Part shown: piece by piece, positions 27,641 through 29,502 of the stretch
Position numbering within the stretch: position 1 is the stretch's first letter
How the letters are laid out: every line of letters starts with the position of its first letter
Source of the DNA: Perkinsus olseni
Lineage: Eukaryota; Perkinsozoa; Perkinsida; Perkinsidae
Length of the DNA stretch: 29,502 nucleotides
NCBI GenBank assembly: GCA_013115135.1
Contig: JABANP010000601.1
Location: 1 to 29,502, forward strand
Direction of reading: 5' to 3'
Position numbers and translations under genes: made by a program
The notes under the pieces: generated by a model
The model's database searches: none
Told to the model about the DNA's origin: nothing
What the model saw: only the letters and a program-made list of their open reading frames with translations

Positions 27641-28828
27641 CTATTCAGCCTTCGATGCAGCAATTGACAAATATTTTCCCATATCCGCTAAGGGGACTAG
27701 GTGTTGGGGGTTCCTGCTCTTCCTCGACGTTTGGCGACCCCTGCCACCCGAGGTGCCGAGGCTTCGCTTAGTCTGCTCCTCAGACGAGCCCGAGGTTGTT
27801 CTATCAGGTAAACCATCGCCTACCAGACGGAGACGCTCTCCACTATCATCCTCAAATAGTATTTGAGAGTATTTGACAAATACTCTGGCAGGCGGTGACT
27901 TGCGGGCCTCGGCGTCGGTAGCATATGAATGGTCAACAACAGTCACTGTCCTCTTACCGCGAAGGCTATCAGGACCTCCCTCCGAGGCAGCGGTTGCAGG
28001 TTCTAGTCGACCTATCTTCGGTGGTGGCTCGAATGTGTTCTCGTGAAAGTCCCACAGTGGGAGACTCGTGAGTGACTCACGAGGTTCCCTGCGCGGTAGG
28101 AGTTCTTGCTGTACATGCTCCCTCTTCTTCTTCCCCTTCGACCGTGATGTTATCGACGGTGCGACCTTGCAGATGTAATCATAGGTAGGCAACCCTGGGA
28201 GGTGTATCCGAAAAGCGTAACGAGTAGCGTACCAGCGCGACCCCTTCTTCTTCGCGCCGATACCGACCGTAAGGCCAAGGCTAGTGTAACAGAAGATGAG
28301 CTGAGATCCGAACTTTTCACCCGCTTCTTCTTTCTGTAGCTGCTGAAGAATTCGATAAAGTCCATCGACGAATGGCTCTGCGTCACTTGGGTATTCAACA
28401 TGGAAGCACCTCGCAGTCCCCTTGATCGTCCCAGAGCCAAATCTGCTGAGATTGTACACTGTGCCGTACGAGTACCATTTCACCGGGAATGCGTTATACA
28501 TACTCACTCGTTCGCCCTCTGCGACGACCGCGAGGGTCACCAGCTGCCCCTCTTCACCATCAGTAACCACCATCTCGAAGTCCGTGAGGCCAGGAAGCTC
28601 CGGACAGATTGTCCCATTTTGTTCGACTGCTTTGTACGTCCCCGCAGGAAGACTGTCGGGCGAAACCAATTCTGTCGGCGGCTTTCCTCCGGTGGATCCA
28701 TCCACAATCTTTGATAACAGTGTGTACGTTAGGAGAGGGCCTCTCATCGTGGATCGTCGAGGGAAGATGACAACCGAACTATGGAGACACAGCACGGCTA
28801 CTAGGAGACTCGCGGAAACGTCCCACAT
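27641..28828 (-). CDS. Secreted protein, 395 residues, unknown family
   Basis: A single uninterrupted exon starts at an ATG (28828) with MWDVSASLLVAVLCLHSSVV, a clear signal peptide. The mature N-terminal half (about residues 50-215) has SPDSLPAGTYKAVEQNG, an EMVVTDGEEGQLVTLAVV strand-like stretch, KWYSYGTVYNLSRFG and YATRYAFRIHLPG. Cysteines in TICPEL, ARCFHV, IFCYTS and YICKV would allow two disulphides, suggesting a compact extracellular domain. From residue 220 on it is polar and low-complexity, with a basic RSKGKKKREH cluster, several Arg/Ser/Gly runs and the end GKYLSIAASKAE. It has no resemblance to the A-F family and lacks introns, unlike its neighbours. Length and uninterrupted frame make it a firm gene; function unknown. 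Confidence 0.72.
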   Translation of the reverse strand: MWDVSASLLVAVLCLHSSVVIFPRRSTMRGPLLTYTLLSKIVDGSTGGKPPTELVSPDSLPAGTYKAVEQNGTICPELPGLTDFEMVVTDGEEGQLVTLAVVAEGERVSMYNAFPVKWYSYGTVYNLSRFGSGTIKGTARCFHVEYPSDAEPFVDGLYRILQQLQKEEAGEKFGSQLIFCYTSLGLTVGIGAKKKGSRWYATRYAFRIHLPGLPTYDYICKVAPSITSRSKGKKKREHVQQELLPRREPRESLTSLPLWDFHENTFEPPPKIGRLEPATAASEGGPDSLRGKRTVTVVDHSYATDAEARKSPPARVFVKYSQILFEDDSGERLRLVGDGLPDRTTSGSSEEQTKRSLGTSGGRGRQTSRKSRNPQHLVPLADMGKYLSIAASKAE

Positions 28829-29502
28829 AAGTGTTAACCATCGGGAAACTCAAGTCAATGGTTTAGTGGAATCTTGAGATTCCGCCTTCACACCTAAACT
28901 AGAGCATTAGGATCATCTACTAGCGCCGGCTGAGCTTAGGTTTCATAGTTGTGCACTTGCATAACTACAATAAGCGAGATAACCTCCATGAAGAAATTAC
29001 TTCAGAAAACAGGTCGTCTAGTTGCCTAGAAAATGCCAATGGACCCCAGCGCTTCGGAGCCTCACCCGAGCGTCTCGTTTCCAGTGGAGACTCTCCACCC
29101 ACTCTTGCAAACTTGAGGGAGCTGGTACGGGAGAATTCACATGAAGGTAGTCTACGCGTGACAAAACCTAGAAGGTATCACGGAGGCTACCGAAGGTGGG
29201 CTAGTGAACGGTGGGCAACGACCACGTACTTCCCCCAGCAAATTCTGAATGTTTATTCGCTTACCAGCGAAACTACATGCGGTATCTCAGGCTGAGAAGT
29301 CGGAAAACAACTGCGCTCGAAACCCAGAGCGGTAATCAATTCCCGTTACCGGCGCTGCAACCATTGAAGTCGACAGGAACGCCCTGTAGTCACCAACACG
29401 GGGAGACGTGCTGAGGCTCTAAGCCAAAGCCCGCTCTGAACTTGAGAGTCTGAAGGTATGAGCATGAAAATATACATGTAACTGCTCGTTTCTACTGCAG
29501 AA
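28829..29502. other. Right-hand end, no gene supported
   Basis: A plus-strand frame (28951-29295) is open but its composition is not convincingly protein-like, and it has no leader. Nothing else is seen. Confidence 0.4.

Noticed and set aside
1..29502. tRNA, rRNA or CRISPR arrays
   Set aside because: No cloverleaf with invariant bases, rRNA core segment or regularly spaced identical repeats was seen.

Overview
The window is nuclear DNA from a eukaryote. Genes contain spliceosomal GT-AG introns, many only 35-51 nt long. The two confidently named genes are UTP21/WDR36 (small-subunit processome) and IFT74 (intraflagellar transport); a probable sperm-tail PG-rich repeat protein lies at the left edge. 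The organism therefore builds a cilium or flagellum. TAA, TAG and TGA all end convincing reading frames, so a ciliate-type code is unlikely. Small secreted proteins without recognisable relatives, tandem families and a candidate trans-splice acceptor just before start codons are what I would expect of a parasitic alveolate such as Perkinsus. That assignment is inference, not proof.

Layout. 1-4.4 kb: a PG-rich flagellar-type gene (+), a tentative small secreted protein (+), two poorly resolved coding stretches (+) and a small secreted protein (-). 5.7-8.9 kb: members A and B of a new secreted-protein family (+). 9.2-12.5 kb: IFT74 (-), with more than a dozen introns. 13.3-16.05 kb: UTP21 (-). 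16.05-18.7 kb: repeat-rich gene desert. 18.75-20.06 kb: family member C (+). 20.06-22.8 kb: repeat-rich gap with hAT-like and CGGTTAACCG-type remnants. 22.85-27.19 kb: members D, E and F in tandem (+). F lacks a recognisable second exon and carries minus-strand coding remnants in the gap. 27.6-28.8 kb: an unrelated 395-residue secreted protein (-).

The main discovery is the six-member family. Each gene has three exons: (1) a nearly invariant signal-peptide exon whose 5' flank is also conserved, followed in most copies by an acidic NSDNDEDPMEADD-type tract and then a fast-changing Arg/Lys-rich region with KRKRE-like motifs; (2) a phase-0 intron and a three-cysteine exon ending in C-x(5)-Y-x-[Met/Ile codon split by the intron]; (3) a phase-2 intron and a terminal exon with a conserved DP...F...C..IF..LQ.E.L...C-x7-C core. 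Exon 2 is exactly 173 nt in A, C and E, which supports the models. Each copy differs from the majority at no more than two of the first 72 coding bases, while the mature proteins are strongly diverged. This is the pattern of a secreted effector or antigen family expanded by tandem duplication or 5'-cassette conversion. Function is unknown.
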